In this document: one piece after another, positions 1-9,344 of the stretch
Layout: every line of letters begins with the position of its first letter
How positions within the stretch are numbered: the first letter of the stretch is position 1
Source: Spirochaetia bacterium UBA2205
Lineage (GTDB): Bacteria > Spirochaetota > UBA4802 > UB4802
Direction: 5' to 3'
Assembly (NCBI GenBank): GCA_002328585.1
Contig: DCUV01000060.1
Location: 1-64,000, forward strand
Length of the DNA: 64,000 bases
Program-made: the position numbers and the translations under genes
The notes under the pieces: generated by a model
Told to the model about the DNA's origin: nothing
Seen by the model: the letters and a program-made list of their open reading frames with translations, nothing else
Databases searched by the model: none

Positions 1-956
1 TCAATAAGCATTTTTTTTGCTTCTTTAATACGATATTGATTAATAAATGAGTTAAAATTCATCTTCAATTTAACATTAAGCAATTCTGAAAGCTGGTGAG
101 CGGTAATATTCAGTTCATTGGCTACTTCTTTCAGCGTAACATCTTCATCTAAATACAGACGTTCTTCGTCCATTAATTGTTTTAGTTTTTTACAAAGGCT
201 TTCCACTTCACATCCTTTTAACAAGGTACGTTCATATCTTTTCCTGCGGGCTTCACGTATAAGAAGTTGTAAAAACTCTGGTCTATGTTGCCCAACTAGA
301 TACGCTGCAATAAGCAAGATAGCCATTATAATGACACTTATCTGTATCCCAATAAGGCTTCGCATATAATAACTCGCTAATAGAATCATCAACCCAGCAA
401 ACGAACTTATGCTGAATATTAATGTCACCACCATTATCGAGGTCAACTCATGTAATTGCCAGAATTGGAATAAACGGTGCAGTAAAAAAACGATGTATAA
501 ACTATCCAGAAGAAGTGCTGCAATAACTGCAATTCTTAACCAGTGATAGATACCAAATTTATCAAAGAATAAACTATCGATAATGGCTATCTGTAAATTG
601 TAATCAGATCGTATAAAAAATATATCTATTATGCAGTAGATAACAGAAGGGAGCAGTAGTAATAATTTTATTTTTGGAAGTGAATCGTCAACCCGTATAA
701 CAAGGTAATAGGCATAATAAAGAAGTGGGCCAATACAATATAAAAATGTAAAATGAAAATAAAAAAGATACGGTTTTTTAAAAATAAATCCATTCACTAT
801 ACATCCATATTGAAACAACAAAAGACCTAAAACCAGGAATAGTGCAAAAAGATTCAGGTTTTCAAGCCTGCGATGAGGTACGCACCATTGACCAGCTGCA
901 ACTAAAAGCGAAACACCTCCTGCAAAAAAAGCTATATATTCTGTAAATTGGAGCAT
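1..956 (-). CDS. AraC-family regulator with membrane sensor domain, 3' end cut off
   Basis: The reading frame opens at an ATG at 956 and is still open at base 1, so only the first 318 codons are visible. The first two thirds are very hydrophobic, with about seven predicted membrane spans separated by short polar loops. After a basic stretch (near EARRKRYERTLLKG) comes an AraC-type helix-turn-helix region with the sequences DVTLKEVANELNITAHQLSE and FINQYRIKEAKKML. These are typical of the first recognition helix and the linker of the family. In known relatives the membrane part senses a signal and the C-terminus binds DNA; the ligand cannot be read from sequence. It starts 8 bases after the YkgJ-like gene ends, so the two are probably cotranscribed. 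Confidence 0.8.
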   Translation of the reverse strand, partial: MLQFTEYIAFFAGGVSLLVAAGQWCVPHRRLENLNLFALFLVLGLLLFQYGCIVNGFIFKKPYLFYFHFTFLYCIGPLLYYAYYLVIRVDDSLPKIKLLLLLPSVIYCIIDIFFIRSDYNLQIAIIDSLFFDKFGIYHWLRIAVIAALLLDSLYIVFLLHRLFQFWQLHELTSIMVVTLIFSISSFAGLMILLASYYMRSLIGIQISVIIMAILLIAAYLVGQHRPEFLQLLIREARRKRYERTLLKGCEVESLCKKLKQLMDEERLYLDEDVTLKEVANELNITAHQLSELLNVKLKMNFNSFINQYRIKEAKKMLI

Positions 957-964
957 GCATTCAC

Positions 965-1315
965 CTATTCATTATATCCACACTCTTCATAAGGACTTAA
1001 CTTTTCTTCATCTGCTAATGTAATGCCATCATAATAGGGAAAATCCTTGCACATTCTTGGCCTGATATCATAGATGCTACATAGCCCCAATCCATTTGAG
1101 TCAAATGTGAAATGTTTGCAGGTATAATGATATGGCAAATCTTCAGAAAGATTTTGATATTTAAAGGTTAACATGGGATAGATAAGGTAAATTTCAGAAA
1201 AATTAGGGTTTATCATGGATAATTGCAACCAGTATTTATACGCCTTTTGTAAAACTTCTGGTGACTCTGCAAGCCGTACATCATTGCAGCAGTTTCCACA
1301 TCGTTTACATTCCAT
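965..1315 (-). CDS. YkgJ-like Cys-cluster (Zn/Fe-chelating) protein
   Basis: A 116-residue protein starting MECKRCGNCC. The N-terminal CxxCxxCC cluster, a central Cys (YTCKHF) and a C-terminal pair (GLCSIYDIRPRMCKDFP) form the cysteine pattern of the YkgJ/UPF0153 family, thought to bind zinc or an iron-sulfur cluster. The role is unknown in the family. The ATG at 1315 is preferred over a GTG nine bases upstream because AAGTGA sits at a ribosome-binding distance from the ATG. It is the first gene of a minus-strand pair with the AraC-type regulator and is divergent from the M23 peptidase gene. Confidence 0.75.
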   Translation of the reverse strand: MECKRCGNCCNDVRLAESPEVLQKAYKYWLQLSMINPNFSEIYLIYPMLTFKYQNLSEDLPYHYTCKHFTFDSNGLGLCSIYDIRPRMCKDFPYYDGITLADEEKLSPYEECGYNE

Positions 1316-1366
1316 ATAATTCACTTCAACGATTTAATAAAATACTATTCAAAAAAAACTTGCATA

Positions 1367-1400
1367 ATTATTATATATATCATACGATATATATAATAAT
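1367..1400. repeat. Perfect 15-bp inverted repeat, 4-base loop
   Basis: The arms ATTATTATATATATC and GATATATATAATAAT are exact reverse complements separated by ATAC. It lies in the AT-rich divergent intergenic region between the YkgJ-like gene (minus) and the M23 peptidase gene (plus). It could be a protein-binding operator or a cruciform-prone AT element. No T-tract follows, so a terminator is unlikely. Confidence 0.6.
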
Positions 1401-1522
1401 AGCATATTTTATTATAGTTGCAATTTATTATATATATTTATCTTTTGTTAAAATCATTTGAATTGAAGTATTATAATCAATTGAATAATTTTTATTTATA
1501 ACTATAGTGAGAAATAGTATTG

Positions 1523-2515
1523 ATGAAAGTACGAATAAAAATCTTTAAAAGCAATATTGAGCGAAAGCTGAAGGAAAAATATTATTTAAAGAAAAAACAA
1601 TGGTTAAAAAAATGGGATAAGGTCCTTGAACATGGTCATGAAAAAATGACCATCATGTTTATCCCACATAACGAGCATAAGATTTTTAACTTTCAGATAT
1701 CGCGCTTCACCATACTTTTTTTCACTACTTTAATGGTCATAGTCCTTGTCACATCCTCCTATGCAATAATTAAAAATACCACAGTTAAAAGGGAAGAAGA
1801 GCGATTGCTTTCTAATTACAAGGATATTCGATCCCAGATAATACGTTTTGAACAATTAACCAATGAATTAGATCAAGAACTTGATGAAATAAAACCTGAT
1901 ATAGAAGACCTTTACGAATTGGCTACCAATAACAATAATTCAACTTCCATATGGGAAAGTTCGATAGTGAGCACTGAAGACCCATCAATGCGTCAATATT
2001 CAGCAATTTTACCTTCTGATATAAAAATATTGCGCGGAATGCAGAAAGATTTACTCTGTACTACCAACACTGTCAAAACAATTAAGAATTTTATCGATGT
2101 TCGTAATAAGGTCATCTATGATACACCATCTATCATCCCCAATCCAGGTCATATTACCTCATTATTTGGATGGAGACGCTCGCCATTTGGCTTTGGGAGA
2201 GATTTTCACGCAGGTATTGACATAGCAGCTCCTCAGGGTACTGAGATTTGCGCTACTGCTCCTGGTATTGTCATCTCTTCATCATGGGGTGGGGGATACG
2301 GTTATATGGTCAGGATACAACATAAATATGGTTATGAAACAATATATGGTCATTGTTCTAAAATTATTGTATTTCCGGGACAGACTATTAAAAAAGGCCA
2401 GGTTATTGCTTATGTTGGGCAAACAGGATCTGCAACTGGCAGCCACTGCCATTATGAAATCAGGTTAGGAGGCGTCCCAATTAATCCTTATCCATATATG
2501 AGCAAGATGTGGTAA
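1523..2515 (+). CDS. Membrane-anchored M23 (LytM-type) peptidase
   Basis: A 330-residue protein: a basic cytoplasmic N-terminus, one membrane span (about residues 62-83), a coiled-coil-like charged region (90-135), then an M23 domain (about 205-320). The zinc-binding and catalytic motifs are complete: FHAGID (His about 229 and Asp), YGH (about 275) and HCHYE (about 307). This suggests an active endopeptidase that cuts peptidoglycan cross-bridges in the periplasm, as known for the family. The ATG at 1523 is chosen over a TTG one codon upstream. The SprA-like gene follows after 42 bases on the same strand, so the two are probably cotranscribed. The anchoring and coiled coil resemble peptidases that act with cell-shape or envelope complexes. 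Confidence 0.9.
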   Translation: MKVRIKIFKSNIERKLKEKYYLKKKQWLKKWDKVLEHGHEKMTIMFIPHNEHKIFNFQISRFTILFFTTLMVIVLVTSSYAIIKNTTVKREEERLLSNYKDIRSQIIRFEQLTNELDQELDEIKPDIEDLYELATNNNNSTSIWESSIVSTEDPSMRQYSAILPSDIKILRGMQKDLLCTTNTVKTIKNFIDVRNKVIYDTPSIIPNPGHITSLFGWRRSPFGFGRDFHAGIDIAAPQGTEICATAPGIVISSSWGGGYGYMVRIQHKYGYETIYGHCSKIIVFPGQTIKKGQVIAYVGQTGSATGSHCHYEIRLGGVPINPYPYMSKMW

Positions 2516-2557
2516 TAGATTATTCCCCTGTCCTATACATGGTTATTACTCTGACAC

Positions 2558-5500
2558 ATGAAATCATTATCCAATATCATTATTGTTGGCACCATTCTAA
2601 CATCTATAACAGCCATTGTTATTTCACAACAACTATCCCCCTCCTTTCATGAACGCATTAACAGCTATATTGATACCAATAAAGAACAAACAATACAACC
2701 CTCTGCCAGGGGGCTTGAAGATGTTTTGATTTTACAATCTCAACAGGAACTATCACCCTTTGAATATAACCCGGGAGATTGGACTAAATATATCATTGAA
2801 CCTCGCTACTCACTTCCCATTATAGGCGCTGATCAAATATATGCAGAAGAGCCATATGATATCCTTTCATACGGTTCAATGAATATTAATGTAAACTATG
2901 GCAAATCTTATTTTACCAATGATAAGTATAAACGCTTTGATGAAGACAAACCAACATCAGCGCTCATTCAATCTGGGTTAACTATAGAGCAAAATTCACA
3001 GCTCCATATAGAGGGCAAAGCTGGCAAGCGCCTTACATTGTATATTGACCACGACAGTCAACAGCAAAATAATACCTATGTTTTACAATACAAGGCAGTG
3101 AATGATGATGAAGTAATACGTGAAATTAATGCTGGCGATATCAATATTAAGGTTAACAACTCTAAATACGCAGTATATGACGACACAACTTCAAAAGGTG
3201 TTGGCATTGATTTTACTATAAAAAAAGGTGACCTTAAACTCAAGGCATTTGGTTCTGTTTCCAAAGGGGTAAGTGAGATTGAACGGTTTAAGGGCAATTA
3301 CTCCAATACAAGTGTCTCGTTGCAGGAATATCAATACACAAAAGCAACATATTATCAATTAGAGCCTTTTAAACGATTTGATAATGTAGATGCCCCTCCA
3401 GCTAATCCTTATTCTACTATAACATGGAATTCAAATCCTCCATCACCGGCAACCTATTCTCCTTATAGTGTTGGGATAGATAGTTCCGGTTTTGAGCTTT
3501 ATGCTGATGAGGCATCATCTGAAAATAAAACCGGATTGCTGAGAATTTACAAATGGAATGATACATCAATAGTATTAGGATATTTTAAAAAATTACAGAT
3601 GGGGAGTGATTTCACCATTAATTTTGCCACCGGTACAATTACCATGCTCAAGCATTTAAAATCACAAGCAAAACTTTTTGCGGTGTACACCAGAAATGGA
3701 ACAACTCAGACATCAGACCCTTCAGCCATTACAAGCCACCCGCAATTCCCCGGAAAAATTTGTGTATTTTTAAAATATGCTTCTTCACTCCATGAAGACC
3801 TCAACTATGACGGAGTACTTGATAGTGGTGAGGATAGTAACAACGATGGGATGTTAAACTTTGACATCTATGAAATCAGGGGTATGTATGCTACTGGATT
3901 ACAGCAACTGAGGAGCGACGATACAAAATTATCCTTCTTTAATAATCTTTTTCCAATGTCAAAGACAGATGTCGAACGGTTAGGTGGGATTATTATTGAT
4001 TACAATACAGGAGTTATACAATTTAAGCTTCGTGAACCTTTTAAGCAACTATTATCAATACAGTCACAAAAGGTGATTTATTCTGAAACACAAAGCTTGT
4101 CTGCCTATACCGTATCACAATTCAAAATTGGCATCTCCGGATACAGTCAATCACGAGGTTTTCAGCTAAAACATATCAATATCATCCCCGATACTGTCCG
4201 TGTCAAGATTAATGGTGTTCAGTTAGCTGAGAGTCTCTATTCAGTGGATCCCACATCCGGGTTTTTCCAATTTACCAATTCAGGCAATCCTGTTATTACT
4301 CAGGAAACTGATATTGAGATAAGCTATCAATACCTCCCATTTGAAGGACAGTCTCAAGAATTTATGGGAGGTATACGAGCTGACTATGCTGTAAACAAGA
4401 ATATAAATGTTGGCGGAACAATTCTTTATACAACACAAGGAAGTGCTTCAACCATTCCCATTATAGGGAATGAACCCACGCAAACCACTGTTGTTGAAGC
4501 CGATAGCGCTATTGATCTGACATCACATGACATCTCCAGTATTGCAGCAAAAATGAGCAATAGTAATGTAACTATTCCAGTTTCATTTAGAGGATACGTT
4601 GAATATGCAAAAAGTTACCACAGCATCAATACTTTTGGAAAAGGTTTGATAGACGATTTTGAATCAATTTTTTCCGGACTTACACTATCCATGTCAGAAA
4701 AAGATTGGATCTTAGGTTCACTGCCAGATAGTATAACACAAAATCAGCGCGCGCGTATCTATTATAAATTTTACCGTGATATCAACAACCCTGAAACGCT
4801 GTATGGATTGCACTTTACACCAATAAACATCCCCTACTCTAAAAAACCAGGACCATATAATGTGGCAACCGGTCACATTGCTGATTCCCTACAATCTGAA
4901 AATTCCCAGCGTTCACTGGCATTAAACTTTGATTTCAGTTCAAGCGACTATATCTCAATTGTAACACAAAAATTAGCCGTGGTACCAACGGATCTTTCCA
5001 ATCTGGAATATTGTGAGATATGGTACAGAAGTACTGGCGGTACAGGAACCGTTAACCTATATCTGGATATAGGGACAATAAATGAGGATTCTGACGACGA
5101 TGGTATTTTTGACACTGAGGATACAAATAGAAACGGCTATTTAGACTATGATCCCAACAAAAGCACCTCAGAAGATGTTGGCTATATATTTAGTAATCCT
5201 TTCACAACAGTGGTTGGTTCAGGAGCAGGGCTATCGTCAATAACTATAGGCGACGGTGTGCTGAATACTGAAGATCTAAACAACAATGGTATGCTGGATA
5301 CTGCAGAGCAGTATATCCGTATCCCTGGTTTATTGGCTCCAATATCAATTGACTGCTCTAACACAACATGGCAGAAGATAAGGATTTATATTAATAAAAG
5401 TAACCCTTCTCAATATACTGCATCAGCGGATGCATTCGAGGATATTTTAAAAAAGATATACTCAATACGTTTACTCTTGAACCATGATACTGCCAGTACC

Positions 5501-8194
5501 GGGACCATCCTCATTGATTCTATCCGTTTTGTCACCATGCACTGGCAGATTACTGAGATCGATGGCACCACTCCCGGCGATACTAACAAAGCCTCCATTA
5601 CCTTGATTGATTCATACAATGACAGCGAATATGCCGCAGAATCATTTGCACTGCAAAAAAACAATGTATACACCAGCCTGTATGGCGATAAAACAAAGAA
5701 AGAGATACAAAAAACAATAGAATCTGCCTTGAAAGTTTCATACAACGGCATAAACTCTACTACATTAATCCGAAAATTTTATAAACCAATGGATATTCGA
5801 TTTTATAAATATATTCACTGCTGGAGTAACTTTAGAAATTATACCAGTGGTGATAGTATACATTTCAAGTTATTCTCTTCAGATAATGATTATATAGAGT
5901 ATGCTTATACCCCGCAATTTGTTCACGCATGGGAAGATATTGTTTTATCGCTTCAGGGTGAAAAAACAAATGCACAATTCATAAAAAAGGAAGGATCCCC
6001 CGATTTGAAAAGGATCATTGCAATCAGTGTAACAGTACACAATACCAATACAAGTGGTGAATTCTGGCTTGATGATATATATACAAGTGATCCCGTTACT
6101 GTAGAAGATACAGCTCACTGGTATGAAGGAACCATAAAAATAACAAAGCCTTTAATGACCACTCAAGAAGGCACACCGGTACTTTCTGATATCATGATTG
6201 AATATGTAAAAAAAGGACATGGCAATGATTTTTATACCATTGGGCAGCCATACAATGACATATCCGAAGACTATAGCCAGGCTGTTTTTTCGTGTAACAT
6301 ACTTCCCTACTGGCACACCTCTATAGATTACCTGCAGGAGCAAACACAAACCGATAGTCTGAATGAAAATGTCATACCATCAAGACGAGGTACAACCTCA
6401 ATAAACCAGCTACATTTCATCTCAACCCTGCTTCCACCTGATAAAAGAATTCCACAGATTGATATGATGTATAATTATGAACAATTTGATAACCAGCAAG
6501 AATATAAACAAACAGCCAATTCATATGATATCAGTAGTAATAAAATAACACATCAGGCAATCATTGGATTACAACAATCCCTGAACAATATATTTGGGGG
6601 TGATCTATCATACAGGTTGTTGCTTGATACATCGTTTAAGGATGATACCTATAAGGAAAATAGTGAATCCATATCAAACGGTTTCAGCAATCAAAAAAAA
6701 CAACGCCAATCATGCAATGTATCCATACAGTATCAATACCCTCATTTTTATATTTCCCCCGGTATCCAGATACTATCAGAAGAATTTGTTACCTATAGAG
6801 GCACTGTTTCAGATATCAATCCTGTGATATATCACGAGATTAACTCAAATTTTCATCCACCTTTTTACTATGATGATACTATTCGTTTCATAGAACGATT
6901 AAAAAAAAGTTCACTTACCATTGGCCTCCAGCGTTATCAATTCATCAACCCATCCGTTTCATATGAATTTTCATATTTTGAGAATCAATTTAAGGATTTT
7001 TTGCCATCAGAAATATGGTATGATTATGGATTTAACCGCTCACATTCCACCTATGGATTTATGATGAACACCCTGTCATTGCCTATAAACTTTAGTCAAC
7101 TTTTCCCATCAATTAAGAGTTGCATGTTTACCTACACACGTTCCGGAACTATTAATGAAATAAACGTTCCCTATGAAGGTGAATCTACTAATTTTTATAA
7201 TGAGCGATATGGTGTTAAACGGTTTACCAGTGCAACCGCAAATGAGATATGTAATGTTATCAGCTACCCTCCATGGTACTTTTTTAAAGGGAGGTCTAAT
7301 TATGCAAATAGCCGCGACTACGTAACCTATACCATGAACACTCAACCTGCTATCGGGGGAGTGCATTTTGCAGATTACAATAATTACTTCAGACTTCTTG
7401 ATAATGCAGCATTTTCCATTAACTGGGAACTGTCGCCCCTTATACTTTTTTTAAACTCAAGTGTCAATTCAGTCTCAGACAGAAATGGTATCAATACCCC
7501 TGCTCAACAGGTTGTAACCTACAGCATTGTTTCGTCTGTTTCATGTGATCTCATGAAGATTTTTTCTTTTGGATTCTTCAGACCAAATAAACCTGATTTA
7601 TCATACCATTCTGCAATACTGCTACTGGAATATCAGTATAATAAATATCTGCGAATTACGTCAAATATTGTACAGGATGAACATACCCCAACCATAGGGA
7701 CAACTTTTAAATGGGACAGATCAAGTGTTGCTGTTAAATGTGGCATAAGCTACCGCACACAAAAGTGGTACGAATTTATCCCGATTGATGATAGGAAGCG
7801 AGATAATGATGATACCATTTACTTTGAGAACATGACTATTCAACCTGACTTTACCAATATTGACAAAGGTTATACATTCTCAACTATATATGAAACCGAT
7901 GTACAATTTATTTATGATTTTTTTAAACATTGGTATACGCTTACTGCAATGCCCATTTTTCGAATTGAATATTACATGGCCCTTAATCGGTATAACTATA
8001 CCTTTTACACTTCGCCGGAACCCTATGATCTTTATAGCATTTCATCCAATCTAACCCTCAATGTCCACAAGAACATCCAGGGATTAATTATAGCTCGTGG
8101 TATACTGGAGCGTTTCAGAAACCGAGAAACAAACTCAACAAACCGTGAAATTGTTTCTTACGAATTAGGATTCCAATTTAGCCTGTTATTTTAA
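2558..8194 (+). CDS. SprA-like giant outer-membrane protein (type IX translocon-like)
   Basis: A 1878-residue protein with an N-terminal signal peptide (hydrophobic residues about 6-24) and a C-terminus ending in Phe (GFQFSLLF), as in outer-membrane barrels. Several stretches match the SprA pattern as I know it: GKAGKRLTLYIDHDSQ followed by DEVIREINAGDINI (about 150-195), compared with GKIGEKLKL...DEIIQKIEAGNVSL; LIDDFES then WILGSLPD (about 697-720), compared with WVDDFEGS...WNLASVP; and LSNLEYCEIWY then LDIGTINED (about 815-845), compared with NIEYIEFW...LNLGNISED. SprA is the outer-membrane pore of the type IX secretion system. Three calcium-type Asp/Asn loops are inserted (about 413-433, 845-865, 898-915). 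It is shorter than typical Bacteroidota SprA (about 2400). The function here is inferred from resemblance only; no other T9SS gene is in the window. Confidence 0.7.
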   Translation: MKSLSNIIIVGTILTSITAIVISQQLSPSFHERINSYIDTNKEQTIQPSARGLEDVLILQSQQELSPFEYNPGDWTKYIIEPRYSLPIIGADQIYAEEPYDILSYGSMNINVNYGKSYFTNDKYKRFDEDKPTSALIQSGLTIEQNSQLHIEGKAGKRLTLYIDHDSQQQNNTYVLQYKAVNDDEVIREINAGDINIKVNNSKYAVYDDTTSKGVGIDFTIKKGDLKLKAFGSVSKGVSEIERFKGNYSNTSVSLQEYQYTKATYYQLEPFKRFDNVDAPPANPYSTITWNSNPPSPATYSPYSVGIDSSGFELYADEASSENKTGLLRIYKWNDTSIVLGYFKKLQMGSDFTINFATGTITMLKHLKSQAKLFAVYTRNGTTQTSDPSAITSHPQFPGKICVFLKYASSLHEDLNYDGVLDSGEDSNNDGMLNFDIYEIRGMYATGLQQLRSDDTKLSFFNNLFPMSKTDVERLGGIIIDYNTGVIQFKLREPFKQLLSIQSQKVIYSETQSLSAYTVSQFKIGISGYSQSRGFQLKHINIIPDTVRVKINGVQLAESLYSVDPTSGFFQFTNSGNPVITQETDIEISYQYLPFEGQSQEFMGGIRADYAVNKNINVGGTILYTTQGSASTIPIIGNEPTQTTVVEADSAIDLTSHDISSIAAKMSNSNVTIPVSFRGYVEYAKSYHSINTFGKGLIDDFESIFSGLTLSMSEKDWILGSLPDSITQNQRARIYYKFYRDINNPETLYGLHFTPINIPYSKKPGPYNVATGHIADSLQSENSQRSLALNFDFSSSDYISIVTQKLAVVPTDLSNLEYCEIWYRSTGGTGTVNLYLDIGTINEDSDDDGIFDTEDTNRNGYLDYDPNKSTSEDVGYIFSNPFTTVVGSGAGLSSITIGDGVLNTEDLNNNGMLDTAEQYIRIPGLLAPISIDCSNTTWQKIRIYINKSNPSQYTASADAFEDILKKIYSIRLLLNHDTASTGTILIDSIRFVTMHWQITEIDGTTPGDTNKASITLIDSYNDSEYAAESFALQKNNVYTSLYGDKTKKEIQKTIESALKVSYNGINSTTLIRKFYKPMDIRFYKYIHCWSNFRNYTSGDSIHFKLFSSDNDYIEYAYTPQFVHAWEDIVLSLQGEKTNAQFIKKEGSPDLKRIIAISVTVHNTNTSGEFWLDDIYTSDPVTVEDTAHWYEGTIKITKPLMTTQEGTPVLSDIMIEYVKKGHGNDFYTIGQPYNDISEDYSQAVFSCNILPYWHTSIDYLQEQTQTDSLNENVIPSRRGTTSINQLHFISTLLPPDKRIPQIDMMYNYEQFDNQQEYKQTANSYDISSNKITHQAIIGLQQSLNNIFGGDLSYRLLLDTSFKDDTYKENSESISNGFSNQKKQRQSCNVSIQYQYPHFYISPGIQILSEEFVTYRGTVSDINPVIYHEINSNFHPPFYYDDTIRFIERLKKSSLTIGLQRYQFINPSVSYEFSYFENQFKDFLPSEIWYDYGFNRSHSTYGFMMNTLSLPINFSQLFPSIKSCMFTYTRSGTINEINVPYEGESTNFYNERYGVKRFTSATANEICNVISYPPWYFFKGRSNYANSRDYVTYTMNTQPAIGGVHFADYNNYFRLLDNAAFSINWELSPLILFLNSSVNSVSDRNGINTPAQQVVTYSIVSSVSCDLMKIFSFGFFRPNKPDLSYHSAILLLEYQYNKYLRITSNIVQDEHTPTIGTTFKWDRSSVAVKCGISYRTQKWYEFIPIDDRKRDNDDTIYFENMTIQPDFTNIDKGYTFSTIYETDVQFIYDFFKHWYTLTAMPIFRIEYYMALNRYNYTFYTSPEPYDLYSISSNLTLNVHKNIQGLIIARGILERFRNRETNSTNREIVSYELGFQFSLLF

Positions 8195-8197
8195 AAT

Positions 8198-9316
8198 CTA
8201 CTTTTCTTTATTTGCTTTAATGAACAATTTTTTTATTGTCTTTGTTAATTTTTTAAATTTGCTCTGGATAGTAATTTTATACATTCCATCTCTGATGTTT
8301 TTTAGACTATGATGAGTGGTCAAAGCAATAATATCCCACAACTTCCCCTGATCAGGACAATACACAAAAAAATCTATATGCACCTGAAATGCTCCTTTAT
8401 ATTTTCTCCCTCCTCCATCAGCTGTTATATTTTTGATCAATTCATTTAAATCAAGGTCTTCCTTTTTGGTTCTTAGCGATGCATCGATATCTAATTTCGT
8501 ATGATTATTATGATAGACAGCTCCATAAACAACTGCAAGTTCAACATGATTGTTTTCCAAAAGGTAATCAGCAATTATGGCAATAGTATCCCGGTGTTCT
8601 TCCTCAACAAATCCAACACCTGCTATCAGCCAGTCTTTATAGATAACCACATTAGCCATTGCATGTTGTAGTAACCGTTGAGAATACAGTGACAGTGGGA
8701 CACTCTCAATTTTTTCAATCATTGAAGGTATATACAACTGGTTCAAATATTCTATTGCCATTACATCATATTTGTTTAAATGATTAAAATTATCAGAATC
8801 GGTCTTTATTCCCAAATATAATACTGTTGCCAGTAAGTGTATCACATCCCGTGGGAAGCATGATATATATTGCATCATGAGAGCACATAGAGTGCTTGTG
8901 GATGCTACGTCATCAGTTAAAATACGAAAATGAGCAGATACATCATCCTCCACCGGTGCGTGGTGATCTAAATGGATAAGACAGGGTATGACATTTACTA
9001 TCCCTTCAAGTGCAGCTGTCTGAAAATCACATACAATATACCCTGAATAGCGTCGCATGTTAATAGCCTTTATGGTATCTTCAATATGTAATGGAATAGA
9101 AAATAGTGATATAATTTCCCTATTGGATGGTAATGATGCAGGCATAAAAGCAAACATCGTTGCTTGAACATGCAACGCATTACATAAACAATACAAAAAG
9201 TATGACGACGCTATTGCATCAGGATCAGGCGATCCTTTAATGAAAATCGCAATATGCTTTTGCACTCGAAGGATAGATATTATTGTATTAGCTGACTCTT
9301 TAAAATCCAGATTCAT
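8198..9316 (-). CDS. DHH/DHHA1-family phosphoesterase
   Basis: A 372-residue protein with the DHH metal-binding motifs in order: SPDPDAIAS (DxD), CDFQ, LDHHAP and a downstream DD in ILTDDVAS. The C-terminal DHHA1 substrate motif GGGRKYKGAF follows. This layout is that of the nanoRNase/pAp phosphatase (NrnA-like) and related bacterial DHH proteins, which hydrolyse short oligonucleotides, cyclic-dinucleotide products or pAp. The substrate cannot be decided by eye. It starts 28 bases after the PP2C phosphatase gene ends and is probably the last gene of the sigma factor-phosphatase operon. It ends 3 bases from the convergent SprA-like gene. Confidence 0.8.
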   Translation of the reverse strand: MNLDFKESANTIISILRVQKHIAIFIKGSPDPDAIASSYFLYCLCNALHVQATMFAFMPASLPSNREIISLFSIPLHIEDTIKAINMRRYSGYIVCDFQTAALEGIVNVIPCLIHLDHHAPVEDDVSAHFRILTDDVASTSTLCALMMQYISCFPRDVIHLLATVLYLGIKTDSDNFNHLNKYDVMAIEYLNQLYIPSMIEKIESVPLSLYSQRLLQHAMANVVIYKDWLIAGVGFVEEEHRDTIAIIADYLLENNHVELAVVYGAVYHNNHTKLDIDASLRTKKEDLDLNELIKNITADGGGRKYKGAFQVHIDFFVYCPDQGKLWDIIALTTHHSLKNIRDGMYKITIQSKFKKLTKTIKKLFIKANKEK

Positions 9317-9344
9317 ATTACATTTTCAAACTAACGATATACAT

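Noticed and set aside
3076..3297. Opposite-strand open frames inside the SprA-like gene and other genes
   Set aside because: Low-information frames antisense to strongly conserved genes, without ribosome-binding sites or family resemblance.
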